DNA of 38,624 nucleotides from Candidatus Kaiserbacteria bacterium RIFCSPLOWO2_01_FULL_45_25 (GCA_001781415.1 MFLT01000008.1:249036-287659); one strand, 5' to 3'. Numbered from the stretch's first letter, positions 1-6,989 are shown. Notes: generated by a model not told the origin, from the sequence alone. Numbers and translations are program-made.

Positions 1-62
1 CTTTCAATATTCCCACCACCCCACTTTTCTGCTATTCTTGCCAACGAAGCACTGCTTCACCT

Positions 63-137
63 GCCTCTATAGTTAAATGGAGGGAGACAGTCCGGCGGAC
101 TGTCGAACCGGCGGACTTCTAAGCCGTGATGAGAGGC
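63..137 (+). repeat. Degenerate 5'-half mimic of tRNA-Arg(TCT) with inserted hairpin
   Basis: The first 22 nt (60-81) repeat exactly the start of the real tRNA at 271-292 (acceptor 5' strand and D-arm), and 111-127 repeat its anticodon arm. Between them a perfect 8-bp hairpin is inserted (GACAGTCC at 86-93, GGACTGTC at 97-104). The T-arm is absent; instead GCCTCT (63-68) can pair directly with AGAGGC (132-137), so the mimic closes into its own acceptor-like helix. It cannot be a working tRNA. Seen directly; function unknown. Confidence 0.75.
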
Positions 138-231
138 CAAAACAGTTTGGGAAACTGTTTTGGAAGGTTGCCAGATATTTTGTGACGCAGGAAACAAAAT
201 ATCGACAACCTGTACTGATCATGTAATGATC
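137..231 (+). repeat. Run of three strong hairpins upstream of tRNA-Arg
   Basis: Consecutive inverted repeats fill the stretch: a 12-bp perfect stem with GGG loop (137-148 with 152-163), a compound stem (165-170 with 206-211 enclosing 174-183 with 194-203), and GATCAT/ATGATC (217-222 with 226-231). Together with the mimic at 63-137 this gives about 170 nt of almost continuous stem-loops ending just before the tRNA promoter. It could be a folded RNA or a DNA-level palindrome cluster. No ORF is credible here. Confidence 0.6.
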
Positions 232-233
232 GA

Positions 234-262
234 TTCCCAATCAAACCGAAGCACAATATAAT
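234..262 (+). promoter_or_regulatory. Promoter of tRNA-Arg(TCT)
   Basis: A perfect -10 TATAAT at 257-262 is preceded at 17 nt by TTCCCA (234-239), a weak -35. Transcription would start near 269, five nt before the tRNA. Confidence 0.6.
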
Positions 263-273
263 TACCCAGACCT

Positions 274-348
274 GCCTCTATAGTTAAATGGATATAACTG
301 CGGACTTCTAAGCCGTTATTCGAGGTTCGATTCCTCGTGGAGGCACCA
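274..348 (+). tRNA. tRNA-Arg (anticodon TCT)
   Basis: Cloverleaf: acceptor GCCTCTA with TGGAGGC (one G-T pair), D-arm around GTTA/TAAC, anticodon loop CTTCTAA giving TCT, T-arm CGAGG-TTCGATT-CCTCG, discriminator A and an encoded CCA (346-348). The innermost anticodon-stem pair is an A/G mismatch. It reads AGA and, by wobble, AGG. Confidence 0.95.
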
Positions 349-350
349 GT

Positions 351-384
351 ACAAAAACTGCACACTTTTGTGTGCTGTTTTTGT
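351..384 (+). terminator. Terminator-like hairpin after tRNA-Arg(TCT)
   Basis: ACAAAAAC-t-GCACAC pairs with GTGTGC-t-GTTTTTGT around a TTTT loop, giving a 14-bp stem with one T/T mismatch and a T-rich 3' side. It lies 3 nt after the CCA end. Confidence 0.7.
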
Positions 385-434
385 TGGTGCCTCCACGAAA
401 AAAGTGCTAATGCACTTTTTGTAGGAATCGAACC
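385..434 (+). repeat. Inverted copy of tRNA-Arg(TCT) 3' end split by a hairpin
   Basis: Positions 385-398 are the exact reverse complement of the tRNA acceptor/CCA end and 424-434 of its T-loop region. In the tRNA the two blocks are contiguous; here they are separated by a 25-nt insert (399-423) that is itself a hairpin (AAAAAGTGC, TAAT, GCACTTTTT). A transcript running through the terminator could pair its tRNA 3' half with this copy. Confidence 0.85.
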
Positions 435-439
435 AGCGG

Positions 440-558
440 AGCGATGTTTTTTCGTTCCTAGAAAGAAAACAGACGAGGTGGGTGAGAAATGGGACGGGAC
501 CCATTTCGCAAGACTCATTGAGGACTTTTCAAGCTTGCGCAGAAAAGGTCCAATGAGT
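440..558 (+). repeat. Hairpin array downstream of tRNA-Arg(TCT)
   Basis: Three further stem-loops follow: 445-453 with 461-471 around a loop containing TTCCTA; 486-493 with 500-507 (8 bp perfect); and 513-530 with 542-558 (about 17 bp with one bulge). The TTCCTA-loop hairpin flanked by GGAGCGATG and CGAGGTGGG also occurs in related form behind tRNA-Lys (14589-14618) and tRNA-Arg(GCG) (about 6747-6776, minus), so this is one element family. No coding potential is evident. Confidence 0.6.
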
Positions 559-573
559 GGACAGAATCTGTAA

Positions 574-637
574 GATTCGAGAACACTTAGTAGATTTGGA
601 GTCGAAGACGAACAAATATACTTAGTGATTCGTGACC
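574..637 (+). repeat. tRNA-associated long hairpin, copy R1
   Basis: About 64 nt imperfect stem-loop: CACTTAGTAGATTTG pairs with CAAATATACTTAGTG around an inner GTC-GAA-GAC mini-stem, and the 3' flank ends CGTGACC. It is almost identical to copy R5 (14959-15021). It also lies just beyond the 3' end of the pil operon. Confidence 0.8.
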
Positions 638-650
638 CAAGACACCATCC

Positions 651-1112
651 CTAAATAACCAACACCGCTTCTCCTGGCACCTCTCCTTCTTCTGGTTCGC
701 TTGCCGGAACCTCAGCTGAATCTGTCTCAGATGATTCTTCAACAGGCTCCTCTGTGGCAGCTGGCTCCTCTTCTGGCTCAGCCGAGACCTCTGCCTGATT
801 TCCAAATAAACCCTGCTTCAACTCTTCATACTCCTGCTTACGAACCTCAAAGTCTGCCAGCGCACTTTCAACTAAACCAGCTCTATAGACCACCGCCTCT
901 TCGGCTACTGGTGTATTAGAAATTGACACATTCTTAAACTGAAAATGTGTTGAAACATTCCAAGCGATTCCAACCCCAAACAACCCCACACCAATAAACA
1001 CAACAACAAACCACTCTCGTTCCGGATGCATGATGTGTCTATCAAACGAAGCGTTCTTTCTCCCGCGGAGAATACCAGACACCATTTTTTTTATTGTGTT
1101 GTTTTCATTCAT
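651..1112 (-). CDS. Small single-pass membrane protein of the pilus operon
   Basis: Last gene of the pilM-pilN-pilO operon; its ATG overlaps the pilO stop (ATGA, 1109-1112), so translation is probably coupled. The 153-aa product has a short basic N-terminus, one hydrophobic segment at about residues 34-51, a stretch with coiled-coil character (about 75-105) and a Glu/Pro/Ser-rich acidic tail (about 106-150). In other type IV pilus operons this slot is taken by PilP, but I see neither a lipobox nor a PilP domain. I infer an accessory role in the pilus inner-membrane complex from position only. Confidence 0.75.
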   Translation of the reverse strand: MNENNTIKKMVSGILRGRKNASFDRHIMHPEREWFVVVFIGVGLFGVGIAWNVSTHFQFKNVSISNTPVAEEAVVYRAGLVESALADFEVRKQEYEELKQGLFGNQAEVSAEPEEEPAATEEPVEESSETDSAEVPASEPEEGEVPGEAVLVI

Positions 1113-1630
1113 GATGCTTGAATACTAATGAGAATAGTAAGGTGACCCTCCCAATTACCTGCCCCCACTTCACGTAACTGCAGTGACTCTACGGTTGAAT
1201 GATATGGAATGACCTCCAGTAATTTTGAGAACATAAACACAGAATTCTTTTTCCCTTCAAAAACAAAGGAGATTTTTATACTTTCTTCCTTGGTTTCTTC
1301 ATTTACAACCTTATCTAGCGAATCAGTTTCTAATGATAAACCAAGTGCAGTAGCTAATCTCTCCATTTCACCAAGAAATACGATACTGTCCCCTTCGTTA
1401 GAAAAAAAGCTTTTGGCCAAAAGCGCCCGTTCGTCTTCAGTATCTTGAGCCAGTCGTCGCAACTTCAGATAAGCTGATTCTTTGGTATCATTTTCGGCCA
1501 AGATACTGAGTTGCTCTTCTAGTAAAACCCCGCGCACGTTGATGTTATACAAGAAATATCCCAAAGAAGCGGTTGTGATAATCGCAACAATGAGAGACAG
1601 TATGAATATTTTTTTGGTTTTGGTACTCAT
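1109..1630 (-). CDS. pilO: PilO-like type IV pilus assembly protein
   Basis: The 173-aa product has one N-terminal transmembrane helix (about 7-28), then a coiled-coil-like region and an alpha/beta C-terminal domain, as in PilO/GspM-like proteins. PilO normally pairs with PilN in the inner membrane and links the cytoplasmic PilM ring to the outer parts of the pilus. The call rests mainly on size, topology and position directly after pilN (gap 3 nt); primary-sequence conservation in this family is weak. Confidence 0.7.
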   Translation of the reverse strand: MSTKTKKIFILSLIVAIITTASLGYFLYNINVRGVLLEEQLSILAENDTKESAYLKLRRLAQDTEDERALLAKSFFSNEGDSIVFLGEMERLATALGLSLETDSLDKVVNEETKEESIKISFVFEGKKNSVFMFSKLLEVIPYHSTVESLQLREVGAGNWEGHLTILISIQAS

Positions 1631-1633
1631 ATA

Positions 1634-2173
1634 TTATTCTGTCGTTTTAAATACTACGGAAATTGAAAACTTAATGTCTCTATCCTTAGCTAAGTTTGAA
1701 ATCGGCAATACCACATCACTAATTTCTGGTTGCCGCAGCAGTCTATCCCGAAAATCAGCTAGGGCTTGGCGTGTCGTCGCGTCTCCAGAAATCATCACCG
1801 GACTAATCTCACCCTTGACCCGATCAAAGTTAAAAGTTTTTATTTTAATGTCTGTTGATTGTAGTGATTCAAGCAAAGTCACTGCCTCGGTAAACTTATC
1901 AACTTCACGAAGTTCAAAAATCTTTTGCGCCATTTTATTGGCGCGAATAAGAGCACCAGAAGATAAGTCGTATTCAGCCACTCGCTTTGAGGCCTCGGCC
2001 GCTGATTGGGCATATACATCGACCTGATCAGACACCAACACATACACAGGGAGAGCAAATACAAAAATCCCAAAGCCAACCAAGCTAACAACAAACAAAA
2101 ATACTGAAATTACTCGAGTCCAATACTCTTTTATGACAACTTTTCTAACTACAGGCGGAATAAGATTTATCAT
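1634..2173 (-). CDS. pilN: PilN-like type IV pilus assembly protein
   Basis: The 179-aa product begins MINLIPP, typical of PilN, whose extreme N-terminus binds the PilM groove. A transmembrane helix follows at about 22-46, then a coiled coil and a ferredoxin-like C-terminal domain. It starts 3 nt after the pilM stop and ends 3 nt before pilO, so the three genes form a tight operon. Confidence 0.8.
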   Translation of the reverse strand: MINLIPPVVRKVVIKEYWTRVISVFLFVVSLVGFGIFVFALPVYVLVSDQVDVYAQSAAEASKRVAEYDLSSGALIRANKMAQKIFELREVDKFTEAVTLLESLQSTDIKIKTFNFDRVKGEISPVMISGDATTRQALADFRDRLLRQPEISDVVLPISNLAKDRDIKFSISVVFKTTE

Positions 2174-2176
2174 AAA

Positions 2177-3271
2177 TTAAACAGTATTCTTTAAGGCTAG
2201 ACCAATGGCTGTGGCATATCCAAACGAATAGCGTTTCTCAATTGGCGGCACAACCACACTGGTACGAAAGGCATTAGTCCAAACATCCGCTCGCTCACAT
2301 GGCACCCCTAGTGATTCGGTCAAATACTCTGGTAGCCCCTTGAGGTTTACACTACCACCACACAGAATTATCTTTTTAATTCGACGACTGCCACGATTAC
2401 TATCCTTGAGATGCCAATACTGCATACGAGAGGCAATCTCGTCTTTTATGACAGAGATAGTTGATAACAAAGCTTCTTGGACAGCTGGATTATCAGCTGA
2501 ACGAACTAAGCCCGTCTTATTTTTTATGATAGTTAGTTCTGATTCAGCCAAATCCCCCACCACCTTACGAAGAGTCTGTGAGAGCTGTCCACCGCCAATA
2601 TCAATAGTTGAAGTATAGAGAAGCGAACCCTGGTTAACGATACCAACACCAGTACGCGTCTTACCAAAATCAATTAACATCACTGAGCCTATCATAGCTT
2701 GTGGCACTACCGAGCGAGCCATAGCTTGGGCTTCCACTTCAAAAGATAACGGGGTGAGTCCAGCCGCCCGACACACTTCGTAGTACTGCATAATAGTCTC
2801 CCTTTGGTACGCAGCCACCACCACCTTGGCTGAATGTGGACTATCATTATCCGCCAAAATTTCATAATCAAAAATCGCCTCCCGAGCTGAAATTGGTACG
2901 TTCTCTTCTAGACGGAATTCAAGCAAACTCTGCACTTCTTTGACTGGTACATTTTTCTTTACTTCAGTTTCAAAAATATACGCTCGTTCTTCTGGCAAAG
3001 ATACGCGAATATACTCAGCCTTGGTTTTATCCTTAAACTCTTTAAGTACATCAGTGAGAATTTTTGAATCAGTAATCACCCCGCGCTGTAGTACGTTATC
3101 TGGAATAGTGATGTCGCCCCAACTTTTTAAAGTCCGCACTTCCTCTGGCCGCAGAGACGGCTCAAAAGATACGTACTTCATGGAAGTATCGGAAATATCC
3201 ACTCCAACACTAGGGAGCGCAATGTAGCTTGGCGGCGGTAAAAAGCGAGAGAAAGCAGTGAAGAGTCGCAT
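2177..3271 (-). CDS. pilM: PilM-like actin-fold ATPase of the type IV pilus
   Basis: The 364-aa product has an actin/FtsA-type nucleotide-binding fold: VGVDISDTSMKYV near residue 23 (phosphate 1 loop), LIDFGKTRTGVGIV near 200 (phosphate 2) and IILCGGSVNLKGLPEYL near 310 (adenosine region). PilM sits in the cytoplasm and binds PilN. First gene of the operon; TATACT lies only 6 nt before the ATG, so the message is likely leaderless. The matching extension ATPase PilB is at 19912-21648. Confidence 0.88.
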   Translation of the reverse strand: MRLFTAFSRFLPPPSYIALPSVGVDISDTSMKYVSFEPSLRPEEVRTLKSWGDITIPDNVLQRGVITDSKILTDVLKEFKDKTKAEYIRVSLPEERAYIFETEVKKNVPVKEVQSLLEFRLEENVPISAREAIFDYEILADNDSPHSAKVVVAAYQRETIMQYYEVCRAAGLTPLSFEVEAQAMARSVVPQAMIGSVMLIDFGKTRTGVGIVNQGSLLYTSTIDIGGGQLSQTLRKVVGDLAESELTIIKNKTGLVRSADNPAVQEALLSTISVIKDEIASRMQYWHLKDSNRGSRRIKKIILCGGSVNLKGLPEYLTESLGVPCERADVWTNAFRTSVVVPPIEKRYSFGYATAIGLALKNTV

Positions 3272-3277
3272 ACCAAT

Positions 3278-3283
3278 AGTATA
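3278..3283 (-). promoter_or_regulatory. -10 box of pilM operon
   Basis: TATACT on the minus strand, 6 nt from the pilM ATG; predicts a leaderless transcript. Confidence 0.6.
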
Positions 3284-3320
3284 CGCTGTCAGTTACGAAA
3301 AACTGACCAAAACTCACACT

Positions 3321-3653
3321 CTATTTTACTTTGGCTCCGTGTGGCATTGGAACGTGCGGATGTAGTATCGCAAAAGCGTCTTCACTACTCGCCGCCAGAA
3401 TCATTCCCTGACTTTCAAAACCGCGAATAGTGCGTGGTGCTAAGTTTGTAAGAAACGGACACTGCTTCCCTACTAATACTTGTGGGTCTTCAAAGAAAGT
3501 TCGAATCCCTGAAATAATTTGCCGCGGTGTCTCCTCTCCCACATCTACTGATAGCTTAAGTAACTTATCTGCATCCTCAACTATATCAACTGATAAAATT
3601 GTGCCGATTTTAATTTCTAATTTTGCAAAGTCGTCGTATGAAATTTGTTCCAT
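3321..3653 (-). CDS. tRNA-binding domain protein (MetG C-terminal/Trbp111-like)
   Basis: The 110-aa product is a stand-alone OB-fold tRNA-binding domain: DFAKLEIKIGTILSVDIVEDADKLL, then ISGIRTFF and LAPRTIRGFESQGMILAAS are family signatures. Such domains bind the tRNA elbow and occur free or at the end of methionyl-tRNA synthetase. An in-frame upstream ATG (3713) exists, but the start at 3653 is chosen because it lies 1 nt after the ruvX stop (TAACATG) and begins right at the domain. It is probably co-transcribed with ruvX. Confidence 0.85.
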   Translation of the reverse strand: MEQISYDDFAKLEIKIGTILSVDIVEDADKLLKLSVDVGEETPRQIISGIRTFFEDPQVLVGKQCPFLTNLAPRTIRGFESQGMILAASSEDAFAILHPHVPMPHGAKVK

Positions 3654-3654
3654 G

Positions 3655-4044
3655 TTATTTTTTCTTAGGGTTTGTGATAAAGGTATCGAGGATGAGAGTC
3701 GCGGCAGCGGCATCGGTCATAGCGTTTCGTCCTTGGATGCGGAGCGCAGCTTGGGTGGTATACAGTTCTGGTACGAGGTGAATTGGCAGCCCCACTTCAA
3801 GTGTCAGATCCATCATGAGTTCTTCGACCTTAGCGTGGATGCTGTTTGGATTCCCTTCTTTATCGAGTGAGTGCCCAATGACAATTTCAGAAATGTTTTC
3901 TTTGGCTATTACAGTGAGAAGGTTTTTAACCAACTGGGCGTCATTTGGAAACACTGTGTGTGGAAAAGCCATCTGGTGTGACTCATCCGAAATAGCCACG
4001 CCGACGCGCTTTTTACCATAATCTATACCTAACAATCGAGACAT
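3655..4044 (-). CDS. ruvX: RuvX/YqgF RNase H-like nuclease (pre-16S rRNA processing / Holliday junction family)
   Basis: The 129-aa product has the YqgF core: LLGIDYGKKRVGVA at the N-terminus (catalytic Asp), EIVIGHSLD in the middle, VPELYTTQAA where most members have DERLTT, and a C-terminal DAAAATLIL (catalytic Asp). The acidic residue of the second motif is kept as the E of PELYTT. In E. coli YqgF acts in 16S 5' maturation; a resolvase role is also proposed. The -10 TATGCT lies 6 nt before the ATG. Confidence 0.88.
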   Translation of the reverse strand: MSRLLGIDYGKKRVGVAISDESHQMAFPHTVFPNDAQLVKNLLTVIAKENISEIVIGHSLDKEGNPNSIHAKVEELMMDLTLEVGLPIHLVPELYTTQAALRIQGRNAMTDAAAATLILDTFITNPKKK

Positions 4045-4050
4045 AGGGGT

Positions 4051-4056
4051 AGCATA
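4051..4056 (-). promoter_or_regulatory. -10 box of ruvX
   Basis: TATGCT on the minus strand, 6 nt from the start codon. Confidence 0.45.
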
Positions 4057-4150
4057 TCACGCAAAAGAACCCAACGACAATCTGACCGCCTCGTTCACTG
4101 ATGTAACGTTTTGGTATAATTAAGCCATTGTATAGTAGAGTGATGCATAT

Positions 4151-4684
4151 ATGACAGGAAACGTTGATTTACAAACGTTGCTGACGGCACAAAAAACAGG
4201 GCAACCTGAGCAATTTCGTGCCATCTACGACTTACTTGTAGATAAACTCTATACGTATGTGCAATATCGAGTAAACACCCGTGAAGCCGCTACCGATATT
4301 GTGCAAGATGTATTTATAGACCTTCATTCTGCTTTACCAACTTTCACATATACCACTGACGCGCAGTTTTATAGTTTCGTTTTCCTTATCACAAAACGCA
4401 AACTAGCCAAACACTACAACGAGTCAAAGGTGAAACAAATTTCTGAAACAGTACTTGAAGAAGACACAATTGCTGCAGCCCCTCCTCAGACGGAGGAAGA
4501 AGATGCAGTCAAGAGAGCCCTTCAAACCCTTGAACCAGAAACTCGTGAAATAGTTGTATTGCACCATTGGTCTAGATACACCTTTCCTGAAATCGCCTCA
4601 CTTCTTGATATGACCGAGTCGGCGGTACGAGTAAGACACCACCGCGCCCTCAAGACATTAGCAGCCACTTTAACTTCTCTCTAA
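4151..4684 (+). CDS. ECF-type RNA polymerase sigma factor
   Basis: The 177-aa product has sigma region 2 (about residues 22-90, with EAATDIVQDVFIDLH) and region 4 (about 120-175, with the helix-turn-helix TFPEIASLLDMTESAVRVR), and no region 1 or 3, the ECF layout. The next gene starts 4 nt after the stop and encodes a membrane protein with a short cytoplasmic N-terminus, the usual sigma/anti-sigma arrangement. The -10-like TATAGT at about 4132-4137 lies 13 nt before the ATG. Which genes it controls cannot be read from the window. Confidence 0.88.
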   Translation: MTGNVDLQTLLTAQKTGQPEQFRAIYDLLVDKLYTYVQYRVNTREAATDIVQDVFIDLHSALPTFTYTTDAQFYSFVFLITKRKLAKHYNESKVKQISETVLEEDTIAAAPPQTEEEDAVKRALQTLEPETREIVVLHHWSRYTFPEIASLLDMTESAVRVRHHRALKTLAATLTSL

Positions 4685-4688
4685 TACT

Positions 4689-6032
4689 ATGAATGAAGAA
4701 CAAAAAATCGTTGATGCTCTAAATAAGAGCGTTCCCACCCTCAAAGCTTCAGAGAAGGAGGATTTGTGGCGAGCGCTTGAAGGCAGACTGTCTACTCCCC
4801 TTGCCCCGATTCCATCACCATATTTATCATTCTTTAATACCAAAAAACATATGGCCTCAATTGCATTAGCCCTTATCTTGATGCTGAGCACCACTGGTGT
4901 GGTTGCAGCTTCAAACGACGCTCGCCCTGGAGATACTCTCTTTTTAGTAGATCAAACTGTGGAAGATGTTCGTCTAGCTCTAGCTAGTGGTGAATCAAAA
5001 ACAAAATTGGAAGCAAAGTTCGCCGCGGAACGATTATTGGAACTCAGTTCAATTCTCGAAGAGTCAGTAAACAAGAGTGCTGCTGCCTCAGCTAGTACTA
5101 CTAGTAGTTTTGAAGCTGAAGCAGATGTCTTTACCGATATAACTATTGTTAAAGTAGAGATTAACGGCCGCACCACCATATTCGCATCAGCAGCCAAGAC
5201 TCGCGAGGCGATAGTAACTGAAATTAATACTCGCTTTGGAGTACCAGCAGCTACTGTAGAATCCACCCTAGACTTTGAAGTCGAAGACCGCGCTAGCCGA
5301 GGAGACGAGCGAAATTCTTTGACCATCTCTCAAGAAAATGAAGCTCGTGTAAATGATGCTGTAGCCATTACCCTTGGCTACGTACTCAACGGATCATTTG
5401 GAGATGACGAACGAGAAGACCTCCTTGAAGAACTTTCACTTTTAATCGACGGTGTGCCAGTCAAACTTAATAGTGAACGCTTGCGCATCCAGGACACTAA
5501 TACTTGGGTAGAAGTTCGCGGGGATGAAGACGATAGTCGCGTAGAAATCCGAGACGGTCATGACCGAGTTAGAATTACCGAAAAGGATGGCGAAATCCGC
5601 ATTGACACTAAAGGTGCTTGGATTAACTTATTTGAAGACAACAATAACTCAGACGATGATAGTGATGATGAAGACAAGGACGATAACGGCCGAGACAATG
5701 ACGTCTCATTTGAAGCTGAAGCAAACGTCTTCCCTAACACCACTGTTGTAGAGGTAGAAATCAACGACCAAAAGACTAAGTTCGAAACTAGTGCGAATAC
5801 CCGAGACGCAGTAGTACTTGAAATCATGAGTCGATTTGACGTAACCCGAGCCACCGCAGAAGCCAGTCTAGACTTTGAAGTCGAAGACCGTGATAATCGA
5901 GAAGATGACTCTAATGACGACGATCACGATGAAGAAGAAGACGATGATAAAGATGATGACGACTTCATCAATTTCAGCACCGACCTACAGTTAAATGTTG
6001 GCGATGATGACCGAGATGATGACGATAATTAA
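4689..6032 (+). CDS. Membrane-anchored acidic protein with duplicated domain, possible anti-sigma partner
   Basis: The 447-aa product has about 54 cytoplasmic residues, one membrane helix (55-74) and a large outside part. Residues near 75-120 (DARPGDTLFLVDQTVEDVRLAL) resemble the DUF5667 type of region. A 62-aa module occurs twice, at 140-201 and 340-401, about half identical, each starting SFEAEA and ending LDFEVEDR. The second follows an Asp/Asn-rich linker, and the C-terminus (about 402-447) is almost only Asp/Glu, which could bind divalent cations. Co-transcription with the sigma factor (4-nt gap) suggests it senses an envelope signal and holds the sigma factor; this is inference. Confidence 0.8.
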   Translation: MNEEQKIVDALNKSVPTLKASEKEDLWRALEGRLSTPLAPIPSPYLSFFNTKKHMASIALALILMLSTTGVVAASNDARPGDTLFLVDQTVEDVRLALASGESKTKLEAKFAAERLLELSSILEESVNKSAAASASTTSSFEAEADVFTDITIVKVEINGRTTIFASAAKTREAIVTEINTRFGVPAATVESTLDFEVEDRASRGDERNSLTISQENEARVNDAVAITLGYVLNGSFGDDEREDLLEELSLLIDGVPVKLNSERLRIQDTNTWVEVRGDEDDSRVEIRDGHDRVRITEKDGEIRIDTKGAWINLFEDNNNSDDDSDDEDKDDNGRDNDVSFEAEANVFPNTTVVEVEINDQKTKFETSANTRDAVVLEIMSRFDVTRATAEASLDFEVEDRDNREDDSNDDDHDEEEDDDKDDDDFINFSTDLQLNVGDDDRDDDDN

Positions 6033-6057
6033 GATTATCTCTTAATAAGTAGGCAAT

Positions 6058-6083
6058 AAACCCCGCAATACTTGCGGGGTTTA
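6058..6083 (+). terminator. Terminator after the sigma/anti-sigma pair
   Basis: AAACCCCGCAA pairs with TTGCGGGGTTT around TAC: an 11-bp GC-rich stem with a T-rich tail. Confidence 0.85.
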
Positions 6084-6102
6084 TTTGTGCTAAAATTTTT
6101 AT

Positions 6103-6462
6103 ATGGAAAAACACCGAATCTATAGCATGAGCTTTGCGAGTGTATATCCTCTATACATTACCAAGGCTGAGAAAAAAGGCCGCACCAAGGCCGAGGTAGA
6201 TAAAATCGTGAGGTGGCTCACTGGCTACAGCCAGAAAGAGCTTAATGCTCAAGTAAAATCACAGGTGGATTTTGAAACTTTCTTTGCAGAGGCTCCCCTA
6301 CTCAATCCCTCTCGGAAGCTAATTACCGGAACGGTGTGTGGTATCCGTGTCGAGGAAATTAAAGATAAGCTCATGCAAGAAATCCGCTATCTTGACAAAC
6401 TAATTGACGAACTGGCGAAGGGTAAGGCGATGGGGAAGATTTTGAGGGAGGAAAAATACTAA
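6103..6462 (+). CDS. DUF2200-family protein
   Basis: The 119-aa product fits the DUF2200 family over its length: [40 protein letters not shown] at the N-terminus and [30 protein letters not shown] near the C-terminus. The function of this family is not known to me. It is monocistronic, between a terminator at 6058 and a hairpin at 6475. The family is scattered across bacteria, so acquisition by transfer is possible. Confidence 0.85.
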   Translation: MEKHRIYSMSFASVYPLYITKAEKKGRTKAEVDKIVRWLTGYSQKELNAQVKSQVDFETFFAEAPLLNPSRKLITGTVCGIRVEEIKDKLMQEIRYLDKLIDELAKGKAMGKILREEKY

Positions 6463-6474
6463 ACAACGGCAACA

Positions 6475-6498
6475 GCCCAAATGCTTTCGCATTTGGGC
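6475..6498 (+). terminator. Terminator after the DUF2200 gene
   Basis: GCCCAAATGC pairs perfectly with GCATTTGGGC around TTTC; the tail (CGACCTTTTG) is only modestly T-rich. Confidence 0.6.
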
Positions 6499-6500
6499 CG

Positions 6501-6522
6501 ACCTTTTGTGCTCTCGCCAGGA
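6501..6522 (-). repeat. Second fragment of the tRNA-Arg(GCG) 3' end (direct orientation)
   Basis: On the minus strand this reads TTCCTGGCGAGAGCAC, the T-stem/acceptor end of the tRNA at 6867-6941, about 350 nt beyond the tRNA. It sits next to hairpin copy R7. A T-loop complement (GTCAGGAATCGAA on the minus strand, about 6623-6635) lies on the other side of R7. Confidence 0.6.
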
Positions 6523-6527
6523 AGTTC

Positions 6528-6588
6528 GGTCAGGAGTCGACTAATTTCATACTCGTTTCACTCGTTGAAATTATGTCGCTCACGACCC
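6528..6588 (-). repeat. tRNA-associated long hairpin, copy R7 (diverged stem)
   Basis: On the minus strand GGTC, GAG, CGAC and TAATTTC pair in order with GACC, CTC, GTCG and GAAATTA. The inner stem sequence differs completely from copies R1-R5 but still pairs, which argues that the fold is what is maintained. Confidence 0.65.
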
Positions 6589-6670
6589 TGTCTCGCTCGC
6601 CTGCGGCATCGCTCCGACTTTCGATTCCTGACGTAACTGTGCGCAGGTACAAATCATACGACCCTCTTAT

Positions 6671-6735
6671 GTGGTCACGAGTTACTAACTACAATTGTTC
6701 GCTTCGCTCCAATTCTAGTAAGTACTCTCGACCCC
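6671..6735 (-). repeat. tRNA-associated long hairpin, copy R2
   Basis: On the minus strand GGTCGAGAGTACTTACTAG...CAATTG...TTAGTAACTCGTGACC folds into a long imperfect stem with loop GGAGCGAAGCGAA. The outer sequence matches copy R3 (14628-14675). Confidence 0.8.
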
Positions 6736-6784
6736 GCCTCGGCTGTTTCCGGCTTCAGGAAAAGCCAGAAACATGCCTGCGACC

Positions 6785-6795
6785 AGCACCAAGGC
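6785..6795 (-). repeat. Inverted copy of tRNA-Arg(GCG) acceptor end
   Basis: AGCACCAAGGC here is the exact inverse of 6863-6873 (tRNA acceptor, CCA and trailer). Between them lie two perfect hairpins. The following minus-strand GGTCGCAGG is a weaker match to the rest of the acceptor/T-stem complement, then a hairpin with a TTCCTG loop follows. Confidence 0.7.
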
Positions 6796-6798
6796 CCG

Positions 6799-6818
6799 CT
6801 AGCCAAACTGTTGGCTAG
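6799..6818 (-). repeat. Perfect 8-bp hairpin
   Basis: CTAGCCAA-ACTG-TTGGCTAG, between the tRNA terminator and the inverted acceptor copy. Confidence 0.6.
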
Positions 6819-6822
6819 TTAT

Positions 6823-6860
6823 AAGAAAATCCCCTGACATAATTGTCAGGGGATTTTCTT
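6823..6860 (-). terminator. Terminator of tRNA-Arg(GCG)
   Basis: A 17-bp perfect stem (6823-6839 with 6844-6860, core CCCCTGACA/TGTCAGGGG) with A/T-rich base, immediately 3' of the tRNA on the minus strand. Confidence 0.85.
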
Positions 6861-6866
6861 GTGCCT

Positions 6867-6941
6867 TGGTGCTCTCGCCAGGAATCGAACCTGGAGCGCT
6901 GGTACCGCAAACCAGCATTTTATCCATTAAACTACGAGAGC
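6867..6941 (-). tRNA. tRNA-Arg (anticodon GCG)
   Basis: Acceptor GCTCTCG/CGAGAGC, discriminator A, encoded CCA (6867-6869). Anticodon stem CTGGT/ACCAG encloses TTGCGGT, giving anticodon GCG; T-arm CCAGG-TTCGATT-CCTGG. Most bacteria read CGU/CGC with an ACG anticodon edited to ICG; a G34 version is unusual and would read CGC and CGU without inosine. Confidence 0.92.
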
Positions 6942-6953
6942 AAGTGAGGGACC

Positions 6954-6977
6954 AAAGAAAAGCTGGCTTTTCTTTGT
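6954..6977 (-). repeat. Perfect 10-bp hairpin upstream of tRNA-Arg(GCG)
   Basis: CAAAGAAAAG-CTGG-CTTTTCTTTG, 12 nt before the tRNA 5' end on the minus strand. Confidence 0.6.
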
Positions 6978-6989
6978 GTTCCGAACGCA

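Noticed and set aside
63..348. tRNA-Arg with a group I intron or a split tRNA
   Set aside because: The downstream copy is a complete tRNA with its own promoter, and the upstream mimic repeats both 5' blocks, so nothing needs splicing. No group I core (P3-P7 pairing) is visible.
274..434. attL/attR sites of an integrated element at the tRNA 3' end
   Set aside because: Integration leaves direct repeats of the tRNA end; here the copies are inverted, hairpin-split and only tens of nt away, with no integrase gene nearby.
4689..5854. Minus-strand ORFs of 98-124 codons inside the acidic membrane protein gene
   Set aside because: Ser/Arg-rich frames are the expected shadow of an Asp/Glu-rich gene; no start signals.
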